A stretch of DNA of 64,000 nucleotides from Entamoeba invadens IP1 (lineage: Eukaryota > Evosea > Mastigamoebida > Endamoebidae). The stretch's first letter is position 1. Every line of letters begins with the position of its first letter. The notes below the pieces were generated by a model that worked only from the letters and a program-made list of their open reading frames with translations, searched no databases and was not told the DNA's origin. Below, in pieces: positions 49,264 through 59,858 of the stretch. A program made the translations under genes and the position numbers. The stretch lies in assembly GCF_000330505.1 (NCBI RefSeq), contig NW_004443692.1, positions 933,408 through 997,407 on the forward strand. The letters run 5' to 3'.

Positions 49264-50316
49264 TGCTGAATAAGAATAAAAAATAGGGAGTATAAATACT
49301 AAAAAAATGGTTGAAAGGATGAAGGGAATGTTTTCTTCGCTGATAGCTTTGGCAACTGCTTGTAAGTGATATTTTTCAATGTAATTACCCGATAATTTAG
49401 GTTTTATGAATTTAATATAATTTTATTAATTATTTTTGGTTAATTGAATAAGTAATTGTCACCTCTTTGTTTTCAAATGTTGAGGACTGAAAAATTCAGG
49501 CGTTTTTACTTTAGTGTTTATTAAATATAATACAATAATAAATAAAACCAAATAGCGTTAGTATTATTTCATCTGGTATAATTATGCATATTATGCTTAA
49601 AAGTCATAAAAGATCAACTGTTTCGGTTTCCTAATAATAACATTGGGTATTGATTTTCAGTGATGAATTTTGTAATAATCCCACATTTTCCCGTTTTTTA
49701 AAGTAAATTCTGCCTAAATAAACAGTCTAAAAAAAAGAAGAGTCTTCACGTAATGTCTCATTCAATTCTATTAATTATTGTGTGGGAATATTCAAGTAGT
49801 CTTGAAAAGTCCAATAACATTTTGTTTTTTTTATTTGTTGATAGTAATGTTATAACCATTTGACTTGATTTGTCTTTTATTCAAAAGAAATAACGAAGAA
49901 AAAAACTTTTTTTACAATTCAAAGGCTAAACTATTTTTATTGTACAAATTCTATTTAACCGATGCAAATATTTAAAGCAAAAGTTCGGATGTCCTAATTC
50001 CATTGTTATCCCGTTTAGTTATATCAATTTCATTTAATAGAAAAGAAAGTATTGGTCTTTCGTAATTGGATCGGCAATTGAAAAAACAAAAAACGTTGAA
50101 AATAGACTATTAATTCAACCAATAGTAACAGAGAGAAAAATCTGTCCACTTCAATTTGTTATTTTGTTCAATTTTTTATTAACCAAAAAATATCCAAACA
50201 ACACTTTTTATGTTATTTGGCGGAGAGTCTTACCAGATATCTCCATTTGCCAAATTGTAAAAAAGAGCACAAATAAAACTATATAATATACAATTGAAAT
50301 AGTAAAATCAATAGAA
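49264..50316. other. Intergenic, about 1 kb, AT-rich
   Basis: Between the 5' end of the LCAT-like gene and the 3' end of the propeller gene. At 49307 a short plus-strand frame (MVERMKGMFSSLIALATAC, then K) looks like a signal peptide next to a GTAAGT donor, but I find no downstream exon. No repeat or RNA gene. Confidence 0.4.
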
Positions 50317-51439
50317 TCAAATCACTGCTCTGTACAAGGAAAGTTCCTTCCCACACACAACCACAACCGCACCTCTATCAAAGCTAACTCCTGCAAAAAG
50401 CGTGTTTGGCAGCACAAGTTTAGTTGATGAAACCGACTGGTAAGTTAGATCGAAGATGTTCAAACAGTCTCGTGTAAGCACCACAAGTGGGAACTTTGGG
50501 TCGTGGTTACTGAATATAGCAAAGAGTGAAGACCCATCAAGTTCGATTATGGTGTTTTTCTCTGCTGGTATTGCCTTGAGCGAGATGATTTTTCTAAATA
50601 TTTTGCCATCTATAGTTCCGATATACTATTTTTTAGTTACTTGTTTGAGTATAAATTATAATAAAAATATAATACTCTATACTAAATTACACTTATAGTA
50701 TATATTCTAATATAATATATTAAACTATCTTATAGTTTACAAATAATAAAATTATAGTAAAAAAGATAGAACAAACGATAGACTCTGTAGTGAATGAAAG
50801 TGAAGTGATTGGGAATCTATACTCGAAGATATCGATCAAGAGTTCATTTTTAATATTGTACCTCTTGACTTTCCCATTGAAGAATCCAATAAATATGAAA
50901 CTCTCTGCATTAGAAATAGCCGTGATATCTTCGTTGAATTGCTTGTTTGCGACGATTGTTTTGTTATTGATAATGACGAGATGGTGTCGGGAAGCCAAGA
51001 CGAGGATGTCATTAACTTTCTCCATTTTAATTACTGTGTCATTTGGGGAGGTGTAGAATTTGACTTTTTTGTTGTTCTGATCGACGAAGAGATCTTCATT
51101 ATTTGGGTCAAACACGATATAAGCCACTCGGTTGTTGTCATTCTCCTCTTTGTATACAAACCATATTTCAAACGTAAAACTATCATTGGAGGCATACACA
51201 AAGCTAGTGGTTATCGGTTGTGGGTACTCATACTTCCGAATGGGTTCTTGTGGGCTTTTAAAGTCAGTTGACAAATAAACATAAAACCCTATTGAATATG
51301 AGACGACTATATATTCACTGGTTTCCTCAGTCGATGGGAGTATAAATACATTCAGTGGTATTAACTCAGCAAGTCCGTCTGGTGCGATCTGACGTTGATT
51401 CTCTTTGACTAACTTCCACTTGCGCTCTTCAATTTCCAT
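50317..51439 (-). CDS. Beta-propeller (WD40-like) protein, two exons
   Basis: Exon 1 51439-50777, intron 50776-50626 (GTTTGT...TAG, 151 nt), exon 2 50625-50317; 323 residues. The second exon has no ATG, so an ATG-based search misses it; it carries YIGTIDGKIFRKIISLKAIP and ends in VVVVCGKELSLYRAVI. The protein is made of short beta strands with repeated [FY]-[IV]-G-x-x-x-G-K-[VI] turns (FIGFFNGKVKRYNI, YIGTIDGKIF), typical of seven-bladed propellers, but the WD dipeptides are mostly lost. It could be a nucleoporin- or traffic-related scaffold. The family cannot be named. Start is ATG 51439; one codon upstream is TTG. Confidence 0.7.
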
Positions 51440-51547
51440 CAATGAATTTTTATGTTCTTCTTGTTTTTCAAATTTCTTGAGAATTGTAATGGTAGTGCCA
51501 TTTATAGTTTTTCAAGTTTTAATAAATAAACTATTAAATTCAAAGTA

Positions 51548-52637
51548 ATGAGCAGCGACAGTATCATCAACTACTACAACACTATCCTCCTCGGAAGATG
51601 GAAAAAAACGAACGCGGACGTCTCGAAACTGTACACATACGCTTTAACACACCCGGACAAAAGAGTCTCCGCTGACTCAATGTACGACGCGACTATCTTA
51701 TCTGGCGAGGCGGACATTCAAAAGTTGTTATTTGCAGCAGAGAGGTATTGGGAGAGTGAAATGGATATTAAACTCTATAACGGTGTTTCTTTTGATGAAT
51801 GTGTGTTGTTGATGAATGACTGCTTTGAGCGAATACTGGACAAAGCAGAGAAGGAAGACCCCGAAAACATCTCAATGTATTCCATTCGATTTGGAACGAT
51901 GTTATATACACTGGAACATCCCAACATGGCTTGCACGTATTATTTGAAAGCACTTGTCCCTTCAACATCTTATGAATTACAATATTTAGTCTTCGAGACG
52001 ATATGCATGTTGTCACTCAAATATGGTTTGTTAGTGAATTCACTTATTTGATGTCTAAAAAGGAATAACATAAGAACAAAATAACTGTGTAGAACTCACT
52101 ACCGCACAAGCTGCTTCATACCAACAATTAAATAAATGTATCGAACAATACTACGAAAACAACGACGAATCATTGTATCAACAAACATGCGACATTCTGC
52201 TCTTTTCTGTCTTGATTCTGCTGGCTACAAATGGACACCCAACACCAATAGCAGAACAATTCACGTTGTATTCAAAGTGGATGGCAAAGCCTCGAAATTT
52301 GTTTAAAGTGTCTGTTGTGTCAACGTTTCAGTCGTACAACGACTCAAATACCCCAGACCAAATTTTTAAAACGTGTGTTGTGATCGACAAAAGCATTGAC
52401 AGTGATATGAAAGGGATGATCAATTATAACCGCGTCAGGATCTTCTTCAAATTCATCCTCTCAGTGTTGAAGCTGAAGTCGTTCCCATCCCTCTTTGCCG
52501 TCTTTGAATTGACTGAAAAACAACTCGTCGACTTGGTACCCGAAGAACACCGAGAATTGTTTCTCTACGTCTGTTCTAAAGTGCATATCACATATGAAAA
52601 CATGGTCGCGAACACCCCAAAAAAGCAGGCGAACTAA
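51548..52637 (+). CDS. Helical-repeat protein, unknown function, two exons
   Basis: Exon 1 51548-52025, intron 52026-52092 (GTTTGT...TAG, 67 nt), exon 2 52093-52637; 340 residues. Rebuilt junction: LSLKY, then ELTTAQAASYQQ. The protein is almost all helix, with spacing like TPR/HAT repeats in the first 160 residues (MYSIRFGTMLYTLEHPNMAC, then TYYLKAL). The C-terminal part has the look of a cytosolic assembly factor (RRVRIFFKFILSVLKLK-like helix, near 275). No catalytic motif, signal peptide or membrane segment. It is divergent from the propeller gene with about 110 bases between the starts. I do not recognise the family. Confidence 0.65.
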
Positions 52638-52762
52638 TTGGTATTCTCTTTCATTTCCAATGGTTGTCTGTCTGTTGATACACTGAGGTGTAGGAAATAT
52701 ACTAGTAACATATAATAAAAAATCAATAACAAAGAGAAGTGTTGGGAGAGTGTTTGAAGGCA

Positions 52763-53747
52763 TCATTTCATGACGACGTTGAAAAATAGACAACCCGAAA
52801 AGTGGTTGTCACCTTTTTGCGTTTGTTTGTAACTTGCTTCATTCTCGTTGAGTGCTTTCATGAGGAAATACATCCCCATTTTTAAGTTCTTTAATGTTTC
52901 CACGTTGGATAAGAGAACCATCTTTTGGTCATACCCAATGTTCCTTTGAAGATCAATGTCAGACTGCTCTAACATGCTTTGGGCATAATCAAAGGTTTTG
53001 ATGTATGAGTCCCGTAAACGCATTTGAATCTCATAAAAGTTGTCTTTGTTCTCAACCGCCCGCTTTTCCCCAAATGAGTCCATCACGATGGTTGGACCGG
53101 TTGAATAATGAATCGCTTCTTCTTTCGAATAAGCCACATTCACGGGAGGAACTGAAACTTCTGGAGCCCATGGGTTGTCTAAAATACGTAATTTCCAATA
53201 TCCAGTTGTTTTGAATGCGTTGTACCCACTCTCGAAATATGGCGAGTGACTTAATGCATCGCTAGATGTGAGTAATAATAGTAATAATTAATAATAATTA
53301 ATTGTAATTAATTATAATAATCAATAAGAAGAGTGAAAAGACTGTCATAACACATAGAAAAAACAAACAGAAAACTCTTCTTCCATTTAGTCGGACTTGT
53401 CACAACTAATAATGAGTTCTATTACATACATATGAGAAGAAATTTGCACTACTTTATATACAATACAACAAACATTGTTTGAGTGTGGAGAATATATACC
53501 AATGCTCAGCTACATACCCATATATATCTTTTTTCAAAGTAAAGTATTCAGTATTGGGCCTCAATTTATTCAATGAGTACAAAATGATTCTGATGATATG
53601 AATCCATGACACTAGTTGTGTTTTGGTATCCGCACAGGGAGGAATTCCATTCAGGCAAAGAGGGCACAAACAAAGTTGCAACTGTTTAGACGTAATCTCT
53701 CGTGAGATCGGTGTCGAGTCACTGTCTCTAAATTGTGGTTTACTCAT
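52763..53747 (-). CDS. Unknown protein with Cys-rich N-terminus and winged-helix-like motif, three exons
   Basis: Exons 53747-53474, 53405-53369 (37 nt) and 53261-52763; introns GTTTGT...TAG of 68 and 107 nt; 269 residues. The phases fit only with the 37-nt middle exon, which joins STLKQ to FVTSPTKWKKSF and then LDALSHSPYFESGYN. The N-terminus has C-x-C-x2-C and a further Cys (LQLCLCPLCLNGIPPCAD), a possible zinc site. The region KKSFLDALSHSPYFESGYNA, then G-Y-W-K-L, is laid out like the recognition helix and wing of a winged-helix domain, so a nuclear role is possible. The C-terminal 130 residues are helical. No family assignment. Without splicing only the first or last exon would be seen. 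Confidence 0.6.
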
Positions 53748-54339
53748 GCAATCTTTTTCTTCTACTTTTCAATGTTTCTTTTTGAAACGAGCCAAACTGA
53801 CTTTTGCATTCAACTTTCAAGGCTGTTGAAACGGGTTATAACATCATCATTATTTAATCATTTTAAGACTGATATTTCGGGATATTTAGAATATATTACA
53901 CATTTTCTTTTTTAGTAACAACAATTAATAACATTTCTTATTTGTATTATCTATAAATCTATTAGTATAGTATCAACTATTGTTTTATAATTATTCTAAA
54001 AATTGTTAATATTTATTTAATTCTTCAATTATGGATTAAAATTAAAATACTCCATGTTTTTTTTTCCAAAAATAAATGAAGAAATAACCCTCCAATATGA
54101 CAACTTAAGTTGTTAATTATAATTCTGTAAATATTTACTTTTTCAATTGAAACAATTGTATTAAAAAAATATAAGTTACAAACAATATTAAATATCAAGT
54201 GAATGATCATTTCCGGTCATTTCAAAACTATGGTGTTATAAAAATCAAAATTATCACAAACAATCAACATGTACTATGTTTTATAATATTAAATATTATA
54301 TCAATTAGTACATTATACACAACTAACACATGAATTCTC
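53748..54339. other. Intergenic, about 590 bases, AT-rich
   Basis: Between two minus-strand genes. Short plus-strand frames at 53623-53915 overlap the neighbouring gene or are low-complexity. Nothing supported. Confidence 0.4.
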
Positions 54340-56224
54340 TTAAACAACATTGCAGCAACACGTCGACTTGGCTTCATATTCCATTTCCTCATGTCTGTGA
54401 TTTCCAAGTAATGATCCGCCTTCCTCATCACCGACTCCTGTGATTGGTGTTTCTTCGTCGATGACAAACGGTTTGTATTGTTGTGTTTGTGGTTGTTGAA
54501 GTCCTGGTGGTTGTCCCTGGCCAATAGTGTTTCTTACAACATTAGAATTGGAGCATTGTTCCCTACCAATTAATTTCATTCTTTTTCTTTCCATCAAAAA
54601 CAAACAAAAATTCCGGTGTAAATTCCTCGGTATAGACCTCATCAATCAAGTCAAAGAAACGCTCTTTCAATTGTTCCCAATTTCTTCCGTCTGCTCTGAA
54701 GTACTCTATAGGCTTTTGCTTAGAGATGTACCCAATCAAGTTCTTGACATCCTCTTCTGTAATCACTGGGGTCGTTTCTTTATAGTCACACCCAACGATG
54801 AAATAGTGGTTCGATTGTAAATTGCTATATCTCTGTGTTTCTTGGTACCAATTCACAACATTTTTGAAAGATCTATTTGTGAGTTAAACTCTTTGAATAG
54901 AAGATACAAATACAAACTCTCTGTCATCATGTCTAAAGACTATAATACCAACAAGGGTATTAAAATAGGGGGTGTATGATTTGCCAGAAGGTATACTGTG
55001 ATTATAAACATCAATTTTAAGCTTGATGGTCACCGCATCTTTTTGTATCATGTGCTGTGGCTGTTTGTAAGTCACACATTGGCAATGTAACAATAAATAA
55101 CAACACAAACATAGTCTTCAATATCATCACCAACAGCTTCGGGAAGGTCGAGAATGTGTTGAACCACACGATGACACGACGAAGATGTTCCTTCATCCCC
55201 AAGGGCAATACATTTAATCAGAACGAAAAACTCGGCATCATTTTTAGTGACCAACTTCATTTTTCGCGACAATGCAGACGATAAATTCGTTGAAGTAACA
55301 ACTTTGGGTTTCTTTTTTGCCATAGCTTGCCTTTCTTTTTTTGCTTCAAGTTCGACTCTGTATTTCAGTCACTTCATCCAAATAGAATGACAAGACAAAA
55401 TATACAAAACAAACAATTTCAAGTCGCTGAAGAGAGAGTCTCGAATGTTGACAATTAGCCTAAAGAATGTTTCTCTAAAGTGTACACCCGCGTTTGCATC
55501 AAAGTAGAAAAAGGTCGAACGTGGAATGTTTTCAATAGCTTTCTAAATGTAAGTAAACGCCAAGTAACACCGTCTAAACCAGTGAACAAATAGGACTGGT
55601 TGTATTATCGACTGTTACTAAAAGTCGCATGATTGAAAAGTTAAATAAAACGAACTTTGATGTTATCTGGGATAAAGTCATGATAAGAGTTGTCTGGAAA
55701 TATACCAATTATAAGTGTTTGTAACGATTCGGACGCACCACAATATCTATTAACTTCACTGTACCAATTTTTGACATTTTTATAAGAGTCATCTTGTGAG
55801 TTAAACACAACAACAGCAAGTGAAACACCTTTAAAAGGAAAATAACTCGCTCCTCGACTCACAAAGTTGTCGTAATTCTGTAACGTAACACGACCTATTT
55901 TGTCCTTAATATTCAAAGTCATTGATAACTAATGAGTAAACCCCGTTTTAGTTTTTCTTATAGTTTTTTATGTTAAAAATGAAACCAACAAACAACTTGT
56001 GACATGTCCTCTGGTGGAAGTGAAGTGTCGCTCTTCTATCTATTAGCATTTTATAATTTTATTATTAAATATGGTTTGTATCATCGACGTTAATAACAAA
56101 CAAAACAATTCCAAATAAGCGCTTTTCTGTCGTCATTAGTCGACGGGTCTCCTATAAAACACGTCTTGATGTTGTAAAGGATATCTTTTTCAGATAAAAT
56201 CTGTGAGACTAAAGTATACTCCAT
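54340..56224 (-). CDS. Tandem Rab-like protein: two degenerate GTPase domains in one chain, 8 exons
   Basis: Exons: 56224-56102, 56035-55994, 55928-55656, 55542-55415, 55357-55111, 55060-54918, 54872-54606, 54562-54340; 481 residues; introns 43-113 nt, six starting GTTTGT and one GTTCGT. Domain 1 (about 1-188): CFIGDPSTNDD in place of the P-loop, then YKNVKNWYSEVNRYCG (Rab alpha3), LIIGIFPDN (G4 region), STFFYFDANAGVHFRETFF (G5 and alpha5). Domain 2 (about 225-430): CIALGDEGTSSS as P-loop remnant, VGIIVFRHDDRESFKNVVNW, FIVGCDYKE, IEYFRADGRNWEQLKERFF. No G-K-[ST], D-T-A-G or N-K-x-D remains, so nucleotide binding is doubtful. The tail ends CCCNVV, which could be lipidated. Two separate genes (the second starting ATG 55323) are possible, but a donor/acceptor pair in matching phase (55414/55358) joins them. 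Confidence 0.65.
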
Positions 56225-57097
56225 GTTGGTTTCTTTTTTAGTTCTTATTTTTTGTTTTTTAATTTGATTTTTTCGTATTGTTTTAAAATAACTGAATCAA
56301 ATCACAAACAATTTAATGGTTGTTTTTTAAATAAATTGATTCTCTTTTCTAAATAAACATGTCACTTTATTAGCTACATTCCATTTGGGTGTTTTTTATT
56401 TTTTTGTAATTATCTCCTTTCAGAATATAGTTTGTTATTAATTAATTTAACTTTGATGTATCAATATAATGAATTTTTTGGACAAAAGACAGAAAAATAT
56501 TTATAAATTGGTCAAAACAGGATATTAAATTGTATAAAAAAATACAAAAATATTAAACAAATTTATCTTTTATTAATACTTGTAAAATTGTTGTTATTAT
56601 TTAAATCATTTTATTGAAAAAACATGATTTTTTATTTTTAATTTTTTTTTAAACACTTTATAATATTTATTAAAAATATTTTTGACTTTAACAAAAAGAC
56701 TGTATTTTTTATGTTTTTTTTTAATGTTTTATTATTATTATTTTTAAATTAATTGATAATAAATACTTAATTTAAATAATTATTACTATAAAAACTCAAC
56801 AAACTGAAAAAAAAAGTTTTTTGATGTTTTCACATTTTATAATTGTTATTTTTGAATTTTGATCAAATTATACTATATTATAATTAAAATTATATAATTG
56901 TTTTAAAATACAATTTAATACTATATATTAATTCAATTCAAATAACAATCTAATATTAAATATACAAACAACTATTATAGTTGAACTATATATAAAATAT
57001 ATATCAATAATAAAATAATAATAAAATGAATTATTAAAAAAACATCAGAAAAAGAAAGAAGAAAAGTCGAACCAGAAAATTCAAAGTATAACGATAT
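56225..57097. other. Intergenic, divergent, about 870 bases, extremely AT-rich
   Basis: Holds promoters of the tandem Rab-like gene and the type II membrane protein gene. Almost only A/T; no ORF, RNA gene or transposon end recognised. Confidence 0.4.
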
Positions 57098-58081
57098 ATG
57101 GAGGATTTGCTTCGAATGCCCACTGAGAAGAATTATGAAGAAATTGTAGACAACGACCAAGAAAATGCGTTAAAGGCGTATATACTCCAAAAGAAAGTCC
57201 AAAAACTGTTATTAATAATTGCAATATCTGTGACGGTTGCAATTCCACTCTTTATAATTTTCCATATCACAACACGCCCGCATTCATTCACATGTGATTC
57301 AAATAATCGTCAGTTGTTCACAAAGTATCTTCCTCCAATTGAAGTCACCAACACAAGTAAGATCATGCCAATGTACGGCGTCGTCACATTTGTTGGTAAC
57401 TTCATCTCAAAAAGCGACTTCCCTGTTGATATCAAAGTGCAGTCCATCAACGAAAATGGCGAGGAAATACACAACGGGTATCTCTATAACATCACTTCAA
57501 TTTCCACACCAAGTGCGTCGTGCACATCTGCGAAAGTATATATGACTAAGTTTCAGCTCTGTAATGTACTTCGATTCACTTTGTTTACAACTCCAGACTT
57601 AACCCACCCCATTCAAAACAATTTGTACGACAGAGTAAGATTTTTAATTCGTTCTCCAGAAAGTATTAACCACGACTTCTGTGATTATTACATCGACTAT
57701 ATCCTCATGAATAACACACAACTCCAAACCAATTCTCATGTGGAAGAAAAATGCGGCATTGCCGATCTCTCTGTTTTCTTTACATTCACCGATTCAGTCC
57801 AAACTATCCTTCAAAATAAAGTCAGTCTCAACTTTACATGCAAAAGTGTACCAACACTCATTGGGTGCGGCGTCGAAGAGAATGTCGAGAGTCTCTATTT
57901 GCCTTCGAGAAATATTACATTTGTCTCGAGTAAGTACTTCTCTTCAATAGAGAACCAAGTCTTCACACTCTTCTTCAATGAGATTATTGAAGTGATGGGA
58001 GAGGGCCCTGTCACGTTTTATGTCAAGCAACTGAACAAGGCTATCAACATCTATCCATATATCAACGTCTTCAATGATTAG
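57098..58081 (+). CDS. Hypothetical type II membrane protein
   Basis: 327 residues. A 33-residue cytosolic N-terminus (EDLLRMPTEKNYEEIVDN) is followed by KKVQK and one membrane segment at about 37-57 (LLLIIAISVTVAIPLFIIF), then a lumenal or extracellular domain with six or more cysteines and several N-glycosylation sites (N-T-S, N-I-T, N-N-T, N-F-T). The ectodomain is beta-rich (MYGVVTFVGNFISKSDFPVD). No known enzymatic motif. The layout suggests a Golgi or surface protein. A double acidic/Tyr patch in the tail (NYEEI) may be a sorting signal. The ATG at 57098 is the first in frame; no intron. Confidence 0.68.
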   Translation: MEDLLRMPTEKNYEEIVDNDQENALKAYILQKKVQKLLLIIAISVTVAIPLFIIFHITTRPHSFTCDSNNRQLFTKYLPPIEVTNTSKIMPMYGVVTFVGNFISKSDFPVDIKVQSINENGEEIHNGYLYNITSISTPSASCTSAKVYMTKFQLCNVLRFTLFTTPDLTHPIQNNLYDRVRFLIRSPESINHDFCDYYIDYILMNNTQLQTNSHVEEKCGIADLSVFFTFTDSVQTILQNKVSLNFTCKSVPTLIGCGVEENVESLYLPSRNITFVSSKYFSSIENQVFTLFFNEIIEVMGEGPVTFYVKQLNKAINIYPYINVFND

Positions 58082-58336
58082 ATTCCTTCGGTTAACTCTT
58101 GTGTAATTTCTAGTTTATTTTACTATTAATTTTACTATATGCGTGTTATAGGATATTTATGGTTACTTTATAATACAAGTTCTACTAATACACAAGACAA
58201 ACCCTACATGGACATTTTTCATGAAATAACGGACTTTATGGAAAACAAGGGTAAATTGGTTCTAATAACGAAGTTAAAGAGAATAGTAAAAATAATAGTA
58301 AGAGGTAAGGGAACTGAACTAACCCTTCGCAATTGG

Positions 58337-58846
58337 ATGTCTGACGTTCAAGCACCAGTGAAAGCTGCCGCCAAGGCCCAAAAGAAAGTCGCGAAGAAGG
58401 ATAAGAAAGTCGCCACCGAACCAATCAAGTCTGTCCAAGTCTTTGGGAAGAAGAAGACCGCGATTGCCGTTGCGTTGTGCAAACAAGGCAAAGGAATGAT
58501 TAGAGTGAACGGTGTTCCATTGGACTTGATCCAGCCACCAATGTTGCGAATCAAGGCGTTCGAGCCCCTCTTTGTCATTGGAAAAGAGTACTACGCCCAA
58601 CTTGACTTGAAAATCAGAGTCACTGGTGGTGGACAAGTCTCACAGATCTATGCCATCAGACAAGCAATTGCAAGAGCTTTGATCGCTTACCAACAGAAAT
58701 ACGTCGACGAGACTTCAAAGAACCAACTCAAGGCTAAGTTCTTAGAGTACGACAGAACTCTCTTGGTCTCTGATCCAAGAAGATGTGAAACTAAGAAATT
58801 CGGTGGTCCGGGAGCTAGAGCCAAATACCAGAAATCTTACAGATGA
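58337..58846 (+). CDS. RPS16: Small-subunit ribosomal protein S16 (uS9)
   Basis: 169 residues from ATG 58337. From about residue 30 the match to eukaryotic S16 is close: [20 protein letters not shown], then [31 protein letters not shown], and the invariant end [20 protein letters not shown], then KSYR. The C-terminal Arg reaches the P-site tRNA in the ribosome. A Lys/Ala-rich N-terminal extension of about 30 residues is not found in animals. The open frame upstream to 58139 is AT-rich with poor codon use and is not needed by the family, so I set the start at 58337. Codon use is more GC-rich than in the neighbours, as expected for a highly expressed gene. Confidence 0.95.
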   Translation: MSDVQAPVKAAAKAQKKVAKKDKKVATEPIKSVQVFGKKKTAIAVALCKQGKGMIRVNGVPLDLIQPPMLRIKAFEPLFVIGKEYYAQLDLKIRVTGGGQVSQIYAIRQAIARALIAYQQKYVDETSKNQLKAKFLEYDRTLLVSDPRRCETKKFGGPGARAKYQKSYR

Positions 58847-58902
58847 GCAAGTTGAGTCTTTCGTGTTATTTTGGTTCTCTTTTTTCTTTCCCATTCTTTG
58901 AT

Positions 58903-58962
58903 AAATATCTTAGGCATTCCACATTATTTCCCGTTCATAAAAATGGTTTTTACCTAAGATTT
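58903..58962. repeat. Short inverted repeat downstream of S16, shared 16-mer with 33428
   Basis: AAATATCTTAGGCATT at 58903-58918 also occurs exactly at 33428-33443. Here ATCTTAGG (58907-58914) is mirrored by CCTAAGAT (58953-58960). It may be a small repeat family or a 3' UTR hairpin of the S16 gene. Confidence 0.4.
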
Positions 58963-58998
58963 TTCTCTGAAACTCAAGTGGATTGAAAAAATAGTAAG

Positions 58999-59740
58999 TT
59001 ACTCAATGACAGACTGACTTTCCGAACTTGAAGAAACTGATACCATTTCCCCAGTCTTCACATAACTTTTGCCCGTTGAACTCATTTCTATAATGAACAC
59101 AGATATACTTTTCTGTTTTTTGTTCACTACATTACTTAACTTAAAGCATAACGTCCTTTGCTCATATGGAAGGTTGTTGGCCTCCTGCTTGGTCTTCAAA
59201 TGAAGTGTAAGCGAACTCTCGCTGATGTTATTAGCATACGGCCCAGGAGTGACCATCCCCCAACCCTCTTCCTCTGACTGTTAAGAGTGAAAACAAATGC
59301 TATTTATATAATTTATATAATTTATTTAAATTATACCGTGCAAGTGGAACACAAACGGGGGGTGTTGACAATGATGTTATGCGTCCCACTTTCCTGGACA
59401 TTTGGCGTATAGACTATTTCAATGAAATCGGAGTCGTCTGTGCTGAATGTCCACATGAACTCACTGTTCATGAGTTTCCTCGATATTTACATTCAAAATC
59501 CGCCTATCAAATATAGAATAATTATTAGTAAATATATAATATAATATAATAAACACGAACAACGAACTACTTTGGGAGGGAGGACGTCATTTTAAGTGGC
59601 GACCGTATTGTCACGACACATCTTTTGACGGCATTTACTTCTGGGGTTGGTACAATTTCTGAGTAACAAAGTGTTCTATCCCATTGTTGTGACGCGAATT
59701 CTTTAAGAATTTCAAGAGTGAAGTCTTTGCCGTCTGCCAT
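58999..59740 (-). CDS. Unknown beta-rich protein, three exons
   Basis: Exons 59740-59571, 59478-59337 and 59277-58999; 196 residues. Intron 2 (59336-59278, GTATAA...CAG, 59 nt) is well supported by phase; intron 1 (59570-59479, GTAGTT...GAG, 92 nt) is the only phase-consistent choice I found but has weak sites. The rebuilt protein (MADGKDFTLEILKEFASQQW, then CVVTIRSPLKMTS and FMWTFSTDDSDFIEIVYTPN) is built of beta strands with a Ser-rich tail (VSVSSSSESQS). No signal peptide or membrane segment. It may be an immunoglobulin-like or C2-like fold. I do not recognise a family. Confidence 0.5.
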
Positions 59741-59858
59741 CTTCTATAATCAGTTTTAAAATTTTCTTTTGGATATTTGAATTGTGAAAAATTTGATGCG
59801 AAAAAGAGGAAAAAAGTGTTGAACGCTCAGGGTTTCTAAAATAAGAATAACCAATTCA

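Noticed and set aside
49307..49370. Possible signal-peptide exon on the plus strand
   Set aside because: A GTAAGT donor follows, but no downstream coding exon could be found.
58139..58336. Upstream extension of ribosomal protein S16
   Set aside because: The frame is open but AT-rich, not conserved in S16 proteins, and a good ATG follows at 58337.
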